Shown piece by piece: positions 7,279-15,062 of a stretch of DNA of 58,125 nucleotides; position 1 is the first letter of the stretch; each line of letters opens with the position of its first letter. The DNA is from an uncultured Eubacteriales bacterium (GTDB lineage Bacteria; Bacillota; Clostridia; Christensenellales; CAG-138), in contig URQH01000008.1 in the NCBI GenBank assembly GCA_900549955.1, positions 1 through 58,125 on the forward strand, written 5' to 3'. The notes under the pieces were generated by a model. The model was not told where the DNA came from, ran no database searches, and saw only the letters and a list, made by a program, of their open reading frames with translations. Both the position numbers and the translations under genes were made by a program.

Positions 7279-8598
7279 TCACTTGCCCACGCAGAAGCGG
7301 GCAAAGATCCGGTCGATCACCGACTCGTCCACGTCCGTCCCGGTGATCGCGCCCAGCACGTGCAGCGCTTCGCGCACATCGGTGGCCACGCAATCCAGCT
7401 CCGTCGCGCCGGCCGCCGCGTCCAGCGCCGCCGCCGCGCGCTCCAGCGCGTGCAAATGCCGCTCATTGGTAATATACGCCGCGTCCGCGCGGTTGGGAAC
7501 GGCCAGTTCCACAATGCGCTCGCACAGCGCGGGCAGCCCTTCGCCGGTGCGTGCGCTCACGGGCAGCGCGCCGGCAGGCACGTCCGTCTTCGCCGCCTGC
7601 GGCAGATCGCACTTGTTCAGCAGCACAATGCGGCAATGCGTCTCTGTCTCCGCGAGCAGCGCCCGATCCCCGTCGGTCAGGGGCTCGGCTCCGTCCAGCA
7701 CGACAAGCGCCACATCGGAAAGCTGCAACGCCTCGCGCGCACGGTCCACGCCGATCCGTTCCGCCTCGTCGGCGGCCTCGCGGATGCCCGCGGTATCGAT
7801 GAGCCGCACCGGCACGCCCGCCATGCTCGTCCGCTCGTCCAGCACGTCCCGCGTCGTCCCGGCCACGCCGGTAACAATGGCCCGCTCGTGCCCCAGCAGA
7901 GCGTTCAGCAACGACGACTTGCCCACGTTTGGACGGCCCAAAATGGCTACGCGCAGCCCGTCGCGCAGGACGCGCCCCTGTCTGCCGCCCGCAATCAGCG
8001 CCGCAATGCGCGCCTGCGCCGCCGCCAGCTGCTCCGGCAGCGCGGCATAGGCATCCGCCTCCGCCTCTTCCGGATAGTCGATCGCGGCATCGATGCCGGA
8101 CAGCGCGTCCAGCAGCAGCGACTCCACCGCGCCCACCTCGCGGCTGACACTGCCGTGCAGCTGCGCGAGCGCTGCTTTCAGGCTCTGCTCCGCGCCGGCA
8201 TTGATCACGTCCATGACCGCCTCGGCCTGCGCAAGGTCCATCTTGCCGTTCAAAAACGCGCGCCGCGTGAACTCCCCCGCCTCCGCCGGCCGGAAGCCAC
8301 GCGCGGAGAGCAGCGCAAGCACGCGCTGCACCGTCTGCCCGCCGCCATGGCAATGCAGCTCCACCATGTCCTCGCCCGTATAGGAGCGGGGACCGGCAAA
8401 AAACACGGCCATGCCGTCGTCCACCGTCTCGCCGTCCATGCCGATGCGCACCACGCACATCCGGCGCGGCGTGCGCGTGACATCTAAGCTCAGCAGCGCC
8501 ACGGCGTCTGCCGCGCGCGGCCCCGAAATGCGGATGACCGCGATCGCGCCGCCCAGCGCCGTGGCGGGTGCAAAAATCGTATCTTCGTTCAATGCCAT
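7279..8598 (-). CDS. mnmE: tRNA-modifying GTPase MnmE
   Basis: With MnmG it installs the 5-aminomethyl-type group on wobble uridine of several tRNAs. The N-terminal folate-binding domain (residues 1-118) contains IAVIRISGP; the G domain has GRPNVGKSS (221-229), DTAGIRE and NKCDL; the C-terminus ends in FCVGK, the catalytic Cys motif. At 439 residues it is near family length. The ATG at 8598 is only two bases from a GGAGG, whereas the TTG at 8592 is eight bases away and gives MNEDTIFAPAT, so the true start may be 8592. It follows jag after a hairpin terminator, in the usual yidC-jag-mnmE order; mnmG is not in the window. Confidence 0.93.
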   Translation of the reverse strand: MALNEDTIFAPATALGGAIAVIRISGPRAADAVALLSLDVTRTPRRMCVVRIGMDGETVDDGMAVFFAGPRSYTGEDMVELHCHGGGQTVQRVLALLSARGFRPAEAGEFTRRAFLNGKMDLAQAEAVMDVINAGAEQSLKAALAQLHGSVSREVGAVESLLLDALSGIDAAIDYPEEAEADAYAALPEQLAAAQARIAALIAGGRQGRVLRDGLRVAILGRPNVGKSSLLNALLGHERAIVTGVAGTTRDVLDERTSMAGVPVRLIDTAGIREAADEAERIGVDRAREALQLSDVALVVLDGAEPLTDGDRALLAETETHCRIVLLNKCDLPQAAKTDVPAGALPVSARTGEGLPALCERIVELAVPNRADAAYITNERHLHALERAAAALDAAAGATELDCVATDVREALHVLGAITGTDVDESVIDRIFARFCVGK

Positions 8599-8609
8599 GC
8601 CCTCCGGCC

Positions 8610-8638
8610 AAAAAAACGCCGCCCGTCTCCGGGCAGCG
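8610..8638 (-). terminator. Hairpin between jag and mnmE
   Basis: On the minus strand a nine-base-pair GC-rich stem with one G-T pair and a four-base loop (8638-8617) is followed by seven T residues (8616-8610). It lies inside the operon, so it probably attenuates rather than blocks mnmE expression. Confidence 0.65.
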
Positions 8639-8650
8639 CCTTCCGTCTGC

Positions 8651-9466
8651 TTACCGATCCGGCGTGATGATCACGCGGCGGTTTGGCTCTTCGCCTTCGC
8701 TGTGCGTCGTGACGCCGCGAAAATCCTGCAGCGCGCTGTGCAGGATGCGCCGCTCATACGGGTTCATCGGCTCCATGGCAATGGGCCGGCCAGTCGCCCG
8801 CACCTGGGAAGCCGTCTTGCGCGCCAGCCGGCACAGCGTCTCCTCCCGGCGGGAACGATATCCCTCCGTATCGAGCGTGATGCGCTGATACTCTTCCGAC
8901 GTGCGGTTGACGTGCAGCGAAACGAGATACTGCAGCGCATCCAGCGTCTCGCCGCGCCGCCCGATCAACAGGCCCATCGCGTCCCCGTCGATGCGCAGGC
9001 GCAGCCCGTCCTCCGTCTGCGCGGCGAGCACCTTGCCTTCCACGCCCATCTTCCCAAGCAATTCCGTCAGGAAGATGGCGGCGGGCAGCTCGCGCGCCAG
9101 CTCCTCGCTGTAGTCATACGGATCCTGCACCACAGCCGGCTCCTGCCGCTCCCGGCGTCCGCCACGGCTGCGACCCTCGTCGCGGCCCCTGCCGCGTCCG
9201 CCGCGGCCTCCGCGCTCGCCACGCTCCTGGCGCGGGGCGCGCGGCGCCTCTTCTTCGCGCTGGCGATACTGCTCCATGTCCGGTACGACCGGCACTTCCC
9301 GCTCCGTCAGCCGCACCACGGCCAGCTTGGAACCCAGGCCAAAAAGGCCCTTTGTCTCGCTCTGCAGCGTTTCAATTTCCACTTCGTCGATGGTAACGCC
9401 CATCTCCGTCAGGCCATGAAAGATGGCCTCGTCGACCGTACGGCCGGAAAACTCCATACTCCTCAT
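8651..9466 (-). CDS. khpB: RNA-binding protein KhpB (Jag)
   Basis: A cytoplasmic RNA-binding protein, partner of KhpA, connected with cell elongation and division in Gram-positives. It shows the Jag N-terminal domain (MEFSGRTVDEAIFHGL, residues 4-50), an Arg/Gly-rich linker (about 80-110), a KH domain with the GxxG-type loop IGRRGETL (about 168-175), and a C-terminal R3H domain (ArgxxxHxAL near ERRILHSAL). The start at 9466 has GAGGTG eight bases upstream and its ATG overlaps the yidC stop by four bases. The basic RG-rich linker is longer than in many homologues. Length is 271 residues. Confidence 0.9.
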   Translation of the reverse strand: MRSMEFSGRTVDEAIFHGLTEMGVTIDEVEIETLQSETKGLFGLGSKLAVVRLTEREVPVVPDMEQYRQREEEAPRAPRQERGERGGRGGRGRGRDEGRSRGGRRERQEPAVVQDPYDYSEELARELPAAIFLTELLGKMGVEGKVLAAQTEDGLRLRIDGDAMGLLIGRRGETLDALQYLVSLHVNRTSEEYQRITLDTEGYRSRREETLCRLARKTASQVRATGRPIAMEPMNPYERRILHSALQDFRGVTTHSEGEEPNRRVIITPDR

Positions 9467-10443
9467 GATTTTTTCACCTCTACCACTGCACCGGGCGTCC
9501 CGATGCTCTTGTTGATAAAGAACGTCGTAATCATCGAGATCACGTTGCTGACCGTCCAGTAGAGGGCGAACGCCGCGTTCGTGCTCAGACTGAAGACGAA
9601 CGTCATGGCCGGCATCAGATACATCATCATCTTGTTGGAGCCGGCAGCGTTGGCTGCCTGGGGCTGGCCGCGTTGCATGAGCCAGGTGGACAGCAACGTC
9701 GTACCGCCGCACAGGATGGGCATGACAAACCAGCCATTGTTATATCCCGCGTACAGGTCTACACAAGGCTGGACGATCGCGTTGTACTTGTCGATCAGCT
9801 CCTGCGAAAGGTCGGCTACGACCACGCCGTTGAACGCATTTTTCGCCGTGCTCTCCACAAAGAAGCCCAGCTGCTTGAACAGTTCTAACGCCTCCGGGTG
9901 CTCGGTGAAATAGTACAGCCTGTGCAGCTCGGTCCCCTGGAAGAGCGTCTGTGCCGACGCAATGACCGGTTGGAAGCCGTTATCAGGCTGCCAGATGTTG
10001 TGGATCCAGAGGAACTGGAAATTGCGGAACAGTTCGACACCCGCCTCCGGATCGGTGTGCAGCGTGGTAATCACGTGAACCATCATCTCGTTGCCCCACT
10101 GGCGGAACGCGGCAATGAACACGAAGAACAACGGCATCGTAAACAGCATGGGCAGGCAACCACCCAGCATGGACACGTTGTTCTCCTTCATGAGCTTCGA
10201 CGATTCCCGCTGCAACCGCTGCGGGTCGTTCTCGTACTTTTTCCGCAGCTTGTCCATCTGCGGCTGGATCGTCTGCATCTTGGCGGACGACTTGCGGGAC
10301 TTGATGTCGCCGATGACGGTGATCGCCTTGATGAGGATCGTCGAGATGATGACCGTAAGCGCAATGTTCTGCGCCGTGACCGACTCATACAGCCAGCGCA
10401 TTCCCAGGAACACCCACTGGGTCAGGAAAAAGTCATTGTGCAA
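9463..10443 (-). CDS. yidC: Membrane protein insertase YidC/OxaA
   Basis: Inserts and folds membrane proteins, alone or with SecYEG. The 326-residue protein has the Gram-positive form: an N-terminal hydrophobic segment, a cytoplasmic basic hairpin (KSSAKMQTIQPQMDKLRKKY), then the core membrane segments ending in FALYWTVSNVISM. It lacks the large periplasmic domain of proteobacterial YidC but carries an extended extracytoplasmic loop (about residues 130-235). No lipobox Cys is present near the N-terminus. It starts at a TTG (10443) with GGAGGGAG upstream, 36 bases after yidD, and overlaps jag by four bases. Confidence 0.92.
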   Translation of the reverse strand: MHNDFFLTQWVFLGMRWLYESVTAQNIALTVIISTILIKAITVIGDIKSRKSSAKMQTIQPQMDKLRKKYENDPQRLQRESSKLMKENNVSMLGGCLPMLFTMPLFFVFIAAFRQWGNEMMVHVITTLHTDPEAGVELFRNFQFLWIHNIWQPDNGFQPVIASAQTLFQGTELHRLYYFTEHPEALELFKQLGFFVESTAKNAFNGVVVADLSQELIDKYNAIVQPCVDLYAGYNNGWFVMPILCGGTTLLSTWLMQRGQPQAANAAGSNKMMMYLMPAMTFVFSLSTNAAFALYWTVSNVISMITTFFINKSIGTPGAVVEVKKS

Positions 10444-10479
10444 GTAGCTCCCTCCTCTCGTGCTGAAGCCCGGCGCCGC

Positions 10480-10689
10480 TCAAGGTACCGGGTCGTAACC
10501 GCCACGGCAAAACGGGTTGCACCGCAGGATGCGCCAGATGGCCAGCGCAGTCCCTTTGAGCGCACCATATTTTTGCAGCGCTTCGATTGCATATTGCGAA
10601 CAGGTCGGCATAAAGCGGCAGTGGCGAGGAAAGGCCGGAGAGATGTACCGCTGATAGCCGCGCACCGCGGCGATAAGAATGCGTTTCAT
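10480..10689 (-). CDS. yidD: Membrane protein insertion efficiency factor YidD
   Basis: A 69-residue protein that aids YidC-dependent membrane insertion. The family signature is clear: GYQRYISPAFPRHCRFMPTC, then CSQYAIEAL and a Cys-containing NPFCRGGYDPVP end. It overlaps the rnpA stop by four bases (ATGA), so translation is probably coupled, and precedes yidC as in most bacteria. Confidence 0.93.
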   Translation of the reverse strand: MKRILIAAVRGYQRYISPAFPRHCRFMPTCSQYAIEALQKYGALKGTALAIWRILRCNPFCRGGYDPVP

Positions 10690-11036
10690 GGTTTCTCATT
10701 TCCCTGGAACACACCGGCTCTCGACAGCGTGCCGCGCATGGCGGCCCGAATGTCCAGAAACGGCGCATCCACAATGGAATCCCGTGCGATGAAGATCAGG
10801 TTCAGGTTGCTGCGAATCTCGGGAATCAGCGGCGTGACCGCCTCGCGCATGCGGCGCTTGACGCGGTTGCGCACGACGCTGTTGCCGATCTTCCGGCTGA
10901 CCGAAAAGCCGATCCGCGTCTCGCGCTGCCGGCTTCTGGCGTAGACCAGCGTGAGCAGATGGTGCCCTGCCGACTTGCCGGCGCGATAGGTATAGCGGAA
11001 TTCCTTTTTCTTTCTCAGTGACTCGCTGCGTTTCAA
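10686..11036 (-). CDS. rnpA: Ribonuclease P protein component
   Basis: Protein subunit of RNase P, which removes 5' leaders from pre-tRNA. The start is a TTG at 11036 (KRSESLRKKKEF follows) with AGGAG about seven bases upstream, giving 116 residues; the upstream part of the open frame overlaps a terminator and is not conserved. The family motif RNRVKRRMRE that binds the RNA subunit is present, as is FSVSRKIGNSVVRNR. It lies between rpmH and yidD in the standard order. Confidence 0.93.
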   Translation of the reverse strand: MKRSESLRKKKEFRYTYRAGKSAGHHLLTLVYARSRQRETRIGFSVSRKIGNSVVRNRVKRRMREAVTPLIPEIRSNLNLIFIARDSIVDAPFLDIRAAMRGTLSRAGVFQGNEKP

Positions 11037-11062
11037 GGCCGTTCTCCTAAGCGCAGCCGATG

Positions 11063-11094
11063 AAAAAAACGCGCGGCAAGCACATGCCTGCCGC
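11063..11094 (-). terminator. Hairpin between rpmH and rnpA
   Basis: On the minus strand a ten-base-pair stem (11094-11085 with 11082-11073) with a two-base loop is followed after three bases by seven T residues (11069-11063). It probably reduces readthrough so that rpmH is made in excess of rnpA. Confidence 0.7.
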
Positions 11095-11147
11095 AAACGC
11101 TTGTATCATTCCCTGCGCCGGTTCCGCACGCTTGTGATCTGCTGCGC

Positions 11148-11282
11148 TTACGCGCTGAGCTTTTTGCGGCCCTTGGCGCGCCGGCGACGGAGCACGTTGC
11201 GGCCGTCGGCGGTCTTCATGCGCTGACGGAATCCGTGCACCTTGCTGCGCTGTCTCTTTTTCGGCTGATAGGTCCGTACCAT
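11148..11282 (-). CDS. rpmH: 50S ribosomal protein L34
   Basis: The 44-residue product (MVRTYQPKKRQRSKVHGFRQ and onward to GRKKLSA) is unmistakably L34: very basic, with the GFRxRM and NVLRRRRAKGRKxL motifs. A GGAG...GAGGTG site lies just upstream of the ATG at 11282. It is the first gene of the rpmH-rnpA-yidD-yidC-jag unit. dnaA, often its divergent neighbour, is not adjacent here. Confidence 0.97.
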   Translation of the reverse strand: MVRTYQPKKRQRSKVHGFRQRMKTADGRNVLRRRRAKGRKKLSA

Positions 11283-11375
11283 CCCTTACACCTCACTCCT
11301 GTAAAATCTTCGGGTCACATTTGCCGTGCCCGTATGGAACGCGCGGACACTGCCGACACGATCATAACCTTTGCT

Positions 11376-11405
11376 ATTATAGTGGAACGGCCCACCGAAT
11401 GTCAA
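11376..11405 (-). promoter_or_regulatory. Promoter of the rpmH operon
   Basis: On the minus strand TTGACA (11405-11400), an 18-base spacer and TATAAT (11381-11376) form a consensus sigma-A promoter. The leader before rpmH is about 90 bases. Confidence 0.9.
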
Positions 11406-11433
11406 GCGATTTTCTGACAAAATCGCACCTGGA

Positions 11434-12507
11434 TCACTCTCCGGCAGGCTGGCGCAGGCGGGCAAAGATCATGCGGCCCGCCGATGTCTGCAGCGCGCTC
11501 GTCACCTGTAGATCCACTCGCTCCCCGATAAACCGCTTGCCGCCCTCCACGATGACCATCGTGCCATCCTCCAGGAACCCCACGCCCTGCCCCGGCTCCT
11601 TACCCTCACGCAGCACCGTGAGGCTCAGTTCCTCGCCCGGCAGCAATACCGGCTTGACTGCATTGGCCAGCTCGTTGATGTTGAGCACCGGCATGTTCTG
11701 CAGCGCAGCGACCTTGTTCAGGTTGTAATCGTTTGTGACCAGCATGCCGCCCAGCTTCTCCGCCAGACGCAGCAATTTCAGATCCACTTCGCCAACCTCC
11801 GGGAAATCCGAGTTGTCGATGTGTACGCGCACGCCCAGCTCCTCCTGCAACGTCTTTAAGATGTCCAGCCCGCGACGGCCACGGTTCCGCTTGGTCGCAT
11901 CGGAATTGTCCGCAATGTGCCGCAGTTCGCGCAGCACAAACTCTGGCACGACGATTGTCCCTTCAATGAACCCGGTGCGGCAGATATCCAGCACGCGGCC
12001 ATCGATGATCACGCTCGTATCCAGCACCTTGGGCCGTGCTCCGCCCAGGACCGCCGCTCCATGCATGAGTTCGCTGCGGCGGGACATGCCAAACCGGTAG
12101 CCAAATGCGCCGCACGCAATGTACAACAGCACCGACAACAGCGTCGAGAGCACGGGGATGTGCAGCGACGCAAGCAGCAGGCTGATCAGATAGGCCACAA
12201 GCAATCCCAGAATCAGCCCGATGATGCCAAACAAAATATCCAGCGCCGGCGTGCTCCGGATGTGATGATCGGCACGGCGCGCCCAATCCTGCACGCCGTC
12301 TATGATCCTCGGTGAAAAAATATAAGAAAAAAGTCCGAATAAAAAGCCTACCGATACATAGATGCCGATCAGCACTGCGGTATTGGTCGTGTACCGCATC
12401 ACATAGGTGTATCCCGGAAAACGAATGTTGTACAGCACCAGCGCTACGATTCCGCAGCCAAGCCCCAGGCCCAGCAATGCAATGAGAATGCGAAGCACCT
12501 TCCTCAC
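11434..12507 (-). CDS. PIN/TRAM-domain membrane protein, YacL-type
   Basis: A 357-residue protein with four hydrophobic segments in the first 150 residues, then a PIN domain (about 158-285, with acidic residues in LDTSVIIDGR, EFVLRELRHIAD, RRGLDIL and VTNDYNLNK) and a C-terminal TRAM domain (about 292-350). PIN domains are Mg-dependent ribonuclease folds and TRAM binds RNA, so a membrane-tethered RNase is predicted. This is the usual YacL architecture of Firmicutes. The start is a GTG at 12507. It follows CarD by 31 bases, a common pairing, and is probably cotranscribed with it. Confidence 0.87.
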   Translation of the reverse strand: MRKVLRILIALLGLGLGCGIVALVLYNIRFPGYTYVMRYTTNTAVLIGIYVSVGFLFGLFSYIFSPRIIDGVQDWARRADHHIRSTPALDILFGIIGLILGLLVAYLISLLLASLHIPVLSTLLSVLLYIACGAFGYRFGMSRRSELMHGAAVLGGARPKVLDTSVIIDGRVLDICRTGFIEGTIVVPEFVLRELRHIADNSDATKRNRGRRGLDILKTLQEELGVRVHIDNSDFPEVGEVDLKLLRLAEKLGGMLVTNDYNLNKVAALQNMPVLNINELANAVKPVLLPGEELSLTVLREGKEPGQGVGFLEDGTMVIVEGGKRFIGERVDLQVTSALQTSAGRMIFARLRQPAGE

Positions 12508-12538
12508 ATGGCTTCACCCACTTTCCTATCCTCCACGA

Positions 12539-13009
12539 TCAGCCGCCGAGCAACGGCAGCAGCTCGCTTTCCTCCTTTCCACAGGCGGTTGAAATTTCTG
12601 CCAGCAACACCTGCCGCGCCGTCGCCAGCATCTTTCGTTCGCCTGCGGACAGGCCCTTTTCGTGTTCCCGCCGGTTTAGGCACTTGACGACGTCCGCCAC
12701 GGAAAAGATATTTCCCTCCCGCAGCTTGTCCAGGTTGTCGCGGTAGCGCTGGTTCCAGTTGTCGCTCTCTTCCCGGCAGGAACCGTCCGCAAGATAGGCC
12801 AACACGCGTTCGCACACCGTCGTGTCCGACAGGGCGCGCAGGCCCACCGCCTCAGCGCCGGCCACGGGCACCATTGCCGTCATCCTGCCCATCACAAAGC
12901 GCAGCACATAGTATTGCGCCGTCTGGCCCAGCACCTGCTGCTCCTCGATGGACTCAATCATGCCAACGCCATGCATCGGATAGCAGACCAGGTCGCCCAC
13001 GTTGAACAC
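12539..13009 (-). CDS. carD: CarD/CdnL-family transcription regulator
   Basis: A 156-residue RNA-polymerase-binding protein of the CarD_CdnL_TRCF family, which stabilises open promoter complexes. The N-terminal beta domain opens FNVGDLVCYPMHGVGMIESIE; the C-terminal half is helical and contains a Trp near residue 91 (ESDNWNQRYRDN), the residue that contacts the transcription bubble edge in this family. I start at the GTG at 13009, which has AAGGAG eight bases upstream and gives the family's usual start; the frame extends upstream to a TTG at 13027 within the ribosome site region. Confidence 0.88.
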   Translation of the reverse strand: MFNVGDLVCYPMHGVGMIESIEEQQVLGQTAQYYVLRFVMGRMTAMVPVAGAEAVGLRALSDTTVCERVLAYLADGSCREESDNWNQRYRDNLDKLREGNIFSVADVVKCLNRREHEKGLSAGERKMLATARQVLLAEISTACGKEESELLPLLGG

Positions 13010-13049
13010 GCCCACCGCTCCTTCCAAATTAAAATAGGCATCTAATTGT

Positions 13050-13079
13050 ATTATACCGGAAGAAAAACCCGTGTGTCAA
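13050..13079 (-). promoter_or_regulatory. Promoter of carD
   Basis: On the minus strand TTGACA (13079-13074), an 18-base spacer and TATAAT (13055-13050). The bases upstream to about 13130 are AT-rich against a GC-rich background, which may act as an UP element. Confidence 0.88.
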
Positions 13080-13193
13080 TAAAATTAATAATAATATCAC
13101 ACCCATTATAGGCTGTCAATGTACATTTTTATATTGGAGAGAAAACCCTGCTGCCTAAACCGTCCATTGCCCCCAGCCGCGCCCCCCGCCACA

Positions 13194-13229
13194 ACAAAAA
13201 TGGCGGGCGGCGCCACCTTGGCGCCGCCC
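13194..13229 (-). terminator. Terminator of prs
   Basis: A perfect ten-base-pair GC stem (13229-13220 with 13214-13205) with a five-base loop is followed on the minus strand by CCATTTTT. It sits 18 bases after the prs stop. Confidence 0.85.
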
Positions 13230-13246
13230 CGCCGGCCGGATCCATC

Positions 13247-14260
13247 TTACAACAGACTCTGTTGCTCCATAAAGCTCATGTCCAGCAATCGCTTGCTCAC
13301 GCGCTGCTCAAACATGTTGCTGATCGGCGCGCGATCGTGAATAATCTTGACCGCCTGCGCAAACATCGGCGCGGCCGAGATCGTGCGCAGCTTGGTAGAC
13401 AGATGCGCGTCCGGGCACTCGAGCGTGTCGGTCGCGACGAGAAACTCGATCGGGCAGTTTTCGATCTTTTCGATCCCCTTGGCGCTCATCACGTTGTGCG
13501 ACAGGGCGGCATAGATCTTGTTGGCGCCCTTGTCCTTAAGTCCAAAGGCGATGTCCGCAAGCGTGCCGCCGGAAATGGAGAAATCGTCCACCACCAGGCA
13601 GTTCTTCCCCTTCACCTCGCCGATGATCTCGAGGATCTTGGCGTTTTCGTCGTGGCCGTAACGGGTCTTGTCCCCGATGGCGACCGGGCGGCCCAGCTCT
13701 GTGGCAAATTCGCGCGCGCGCTTGGCGGAGCCGGCGTCCGGCGACACGACGACCAGGTTGTCGTCCACGATGCCCTGCCGGCGGATGTATTCGCACAGCA
13801 GGGGCTTAGCATACAGATGATCCACCGGTTTTTTGAAAAAGCCCTGCACCTGCGGCGCATGCAGATCCATCGTCACCACGCGATCCACGCCCACCGCCTC
13901 GATGCAGTCGGCGCAGACGCGCGCGCGGATGGACACGCGCGGCTCGTCCTTTTTATCGCCCTTGGCATAGGAAAAATAAGGAATGATCGCCGTTACGGAG
14001 TTTGCGCTCGCGCGTTTGAACGCATCGATCCAAAACAGCAACTCGGTAAACTCGTCGTTCGGCTCATGTCCAATAGGCTGGACGATATACACGTCCTTGT
14101 CCCGGATGGACTCGTTCACACGGACAAAAATATTCCCTTCGGAAAACTTGATGGTCGTCGCATCGCCCAGCTGGGTACCGAGATACGCGCACATCTTTTT
14201 CGCGAAGGTCTGGCCGGTTCTGCCCGCAAAGATCTTGATGATGCCTGCGCCTGTATACAT
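13247..14260 (-). CDS. prs: Ribose-phosphate pyrophosphokinase
   Basis: Makes PRPP from ribose-5-phosphate and ATP for nucleotide, His and Trp synthesis. The 337-residue protein has the paired phosphoribosyltransferase folds; visible motifs are the ATP-loop region around FWIDAFKRASANSVTAIIPYF, the catalytic flexible-loop region, VVSPDAGSAKRA, and the PRPP-binding loop CLVVDDFSISGGT. Family members are usually about 315 residues; the extra length is at the N-terminus and in the middle. AGAGAGGAA precedes the ATG. It has its own promoter and terminator and is likely monocistronic. Confidence 0.92.
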   Translation of the reverse strand: MYTGAGIIKIFAGRTGQTFAKKMCAYLGTQLGDATTIKFSEGNIFVRVNESIRDKDVYIVQPIGHEPNDEFTELLFWIDAFKRASANSVTAIIPYFSYAKGDKKDEPRVSIRARVCADCIEAVGVDRVVTMDLHAPQVQGFFKKPVDHLYAKPLLCEYIRRQGIVDDNLVVVSPDAGSAKRAREFATELGRPVAIGDKTRYGHDENAKILEIIGEVKGKNCLVVDDFSISGGTLADIAFGLKDKGANKIYAALSHNVMSAKGIEKIENCPIEFLVATDTLECPDAHLSTKLRTISAAPMFAQAVKIIHDRAPISNMFEQRVSKRLLDMSFMEQQSLL

Positions 14261-14295
14261 TTGATTTCCTCTCTTCAGTAATGGGAGATACGTGT

Positions 14296-14336
14296 ATTAT
14301 ACCAGACGGCCGCCCGCTCGGCAACCGAGGGGCGGC
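14296..14336 (-). promoter_or_regulatory. Promoter of prs with a palindrome around the -35 box
   Basis: TATAAT (14301-14296) is preceded by TGG, giving an extended -10, and by TTGCCG (14324-14319) at 17 bases. The -35 lies in the loop of a long inverted repeat, 14309-14315 plus 14317-14321 paired with 14325-14329 plus 14330-14336, which could form an operator or a hairpin. Confidence 0.6.
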
Positions 14337-14353
14337 GATTTTCGAAACTTTTT

Positions 14354-15004
14354 TCAATTGCCCGGCACGAGGTTGAGCAGGTCCTCCTCGTTCGCGACGT
14401 TCGTGTAGGCGTCCGGCACGTCGCCCACGATGATGTTCTCGGCGACGGGCGCCTCCGCTTCCACCGTCAGCGTGTGCGATTCGCCCGGCAGGATCACGCG
14501 CACGGTCGCGGTCAGCCGCAGGTTGACCCGGTGCAGCGTCTGATTGATGCCGGCGGACCGGAACTCGCTCTCAAACGACGAATTCACCGCGCCGGCCGGC
14601 GTAAAATACAGCGTGATCTTGGGCCCGACGCCGGCAAACAGCGGCACCCCCGACAACGTGCCGAGCGGGATGGACACCCCCTGTTCCCCCAGCTGCGCAA
14701 TGCGGCGTTGCGCGGCGTTGGCGCAGTCGGCCGCCAGCGTGTTGAGGCGGCTGCTGTTGGCCTGCAGCAGATAGACCTTGCCGTTCGTCTCATATACGTT
14801 GACGAGAGAGCCATATCCCGCCTCGTCCTGCTGCAAAATCTCCAGGATGGCGTCGTTCATGGCCCGCGCCGCCACGGCCTGCACGCGCGCGGCGGACAGG
14901 CCCGCCAGCACCGACCGCAGGCTGAGGTTGATAAAGACAAACACACCCACCAGCACGAGCAGCACCGCCGTCAGCACGGCGGCGAACCGCTTCCTGCGCT
15001 TCAT
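14354..15004 (-). CDS. yunB: Sporulation protein YunB
   Basis: A protein of about 216 residues with one N-terminal transmembrane segment and an extracytoplasmic domain containing ARAMNDAILEIL, the threefold beta-rich region with SIPLGTLSGVPLFAGVGPKI, and RVNLRLTATVRVILP. These are features of YunB, a mother-cell sporulation protein needed for efficient spore formation in Bacillus. The ATG at 15004 follows a GGGGGGAGG run; an in-frame GTG at 15025 is less likely. It is the last gene of the tilS-hpt-ftsH-PHP run, 58 bases after the PHP gene. Confidence 0.85.
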   Translation of the reverse strand: MKRRKRFAAVLTAVLLVLVGVFVFINLSLRSVLAGLSAARVQAVAARAMNDAILEILQQDEAGYGSLVNVYETNGKVYLLQANSSRLNTLAADCANAAQRRIAQLGEQGVSIPLGTLSGVPLFAGVGPKITLYFTPAGAVNSSFESEFRSAGINQTLHRVNLRLTATVRVILPGESHTLTVEAEAPVAENIIVGDVPDAYTNVANEEDLLNLVPGN

Positions 15005-15062
15005 AGGCCTCCCCCCTGTCACCACTATATGCAGGGGACGGGAAAATCGTGTCGGACCGCGG

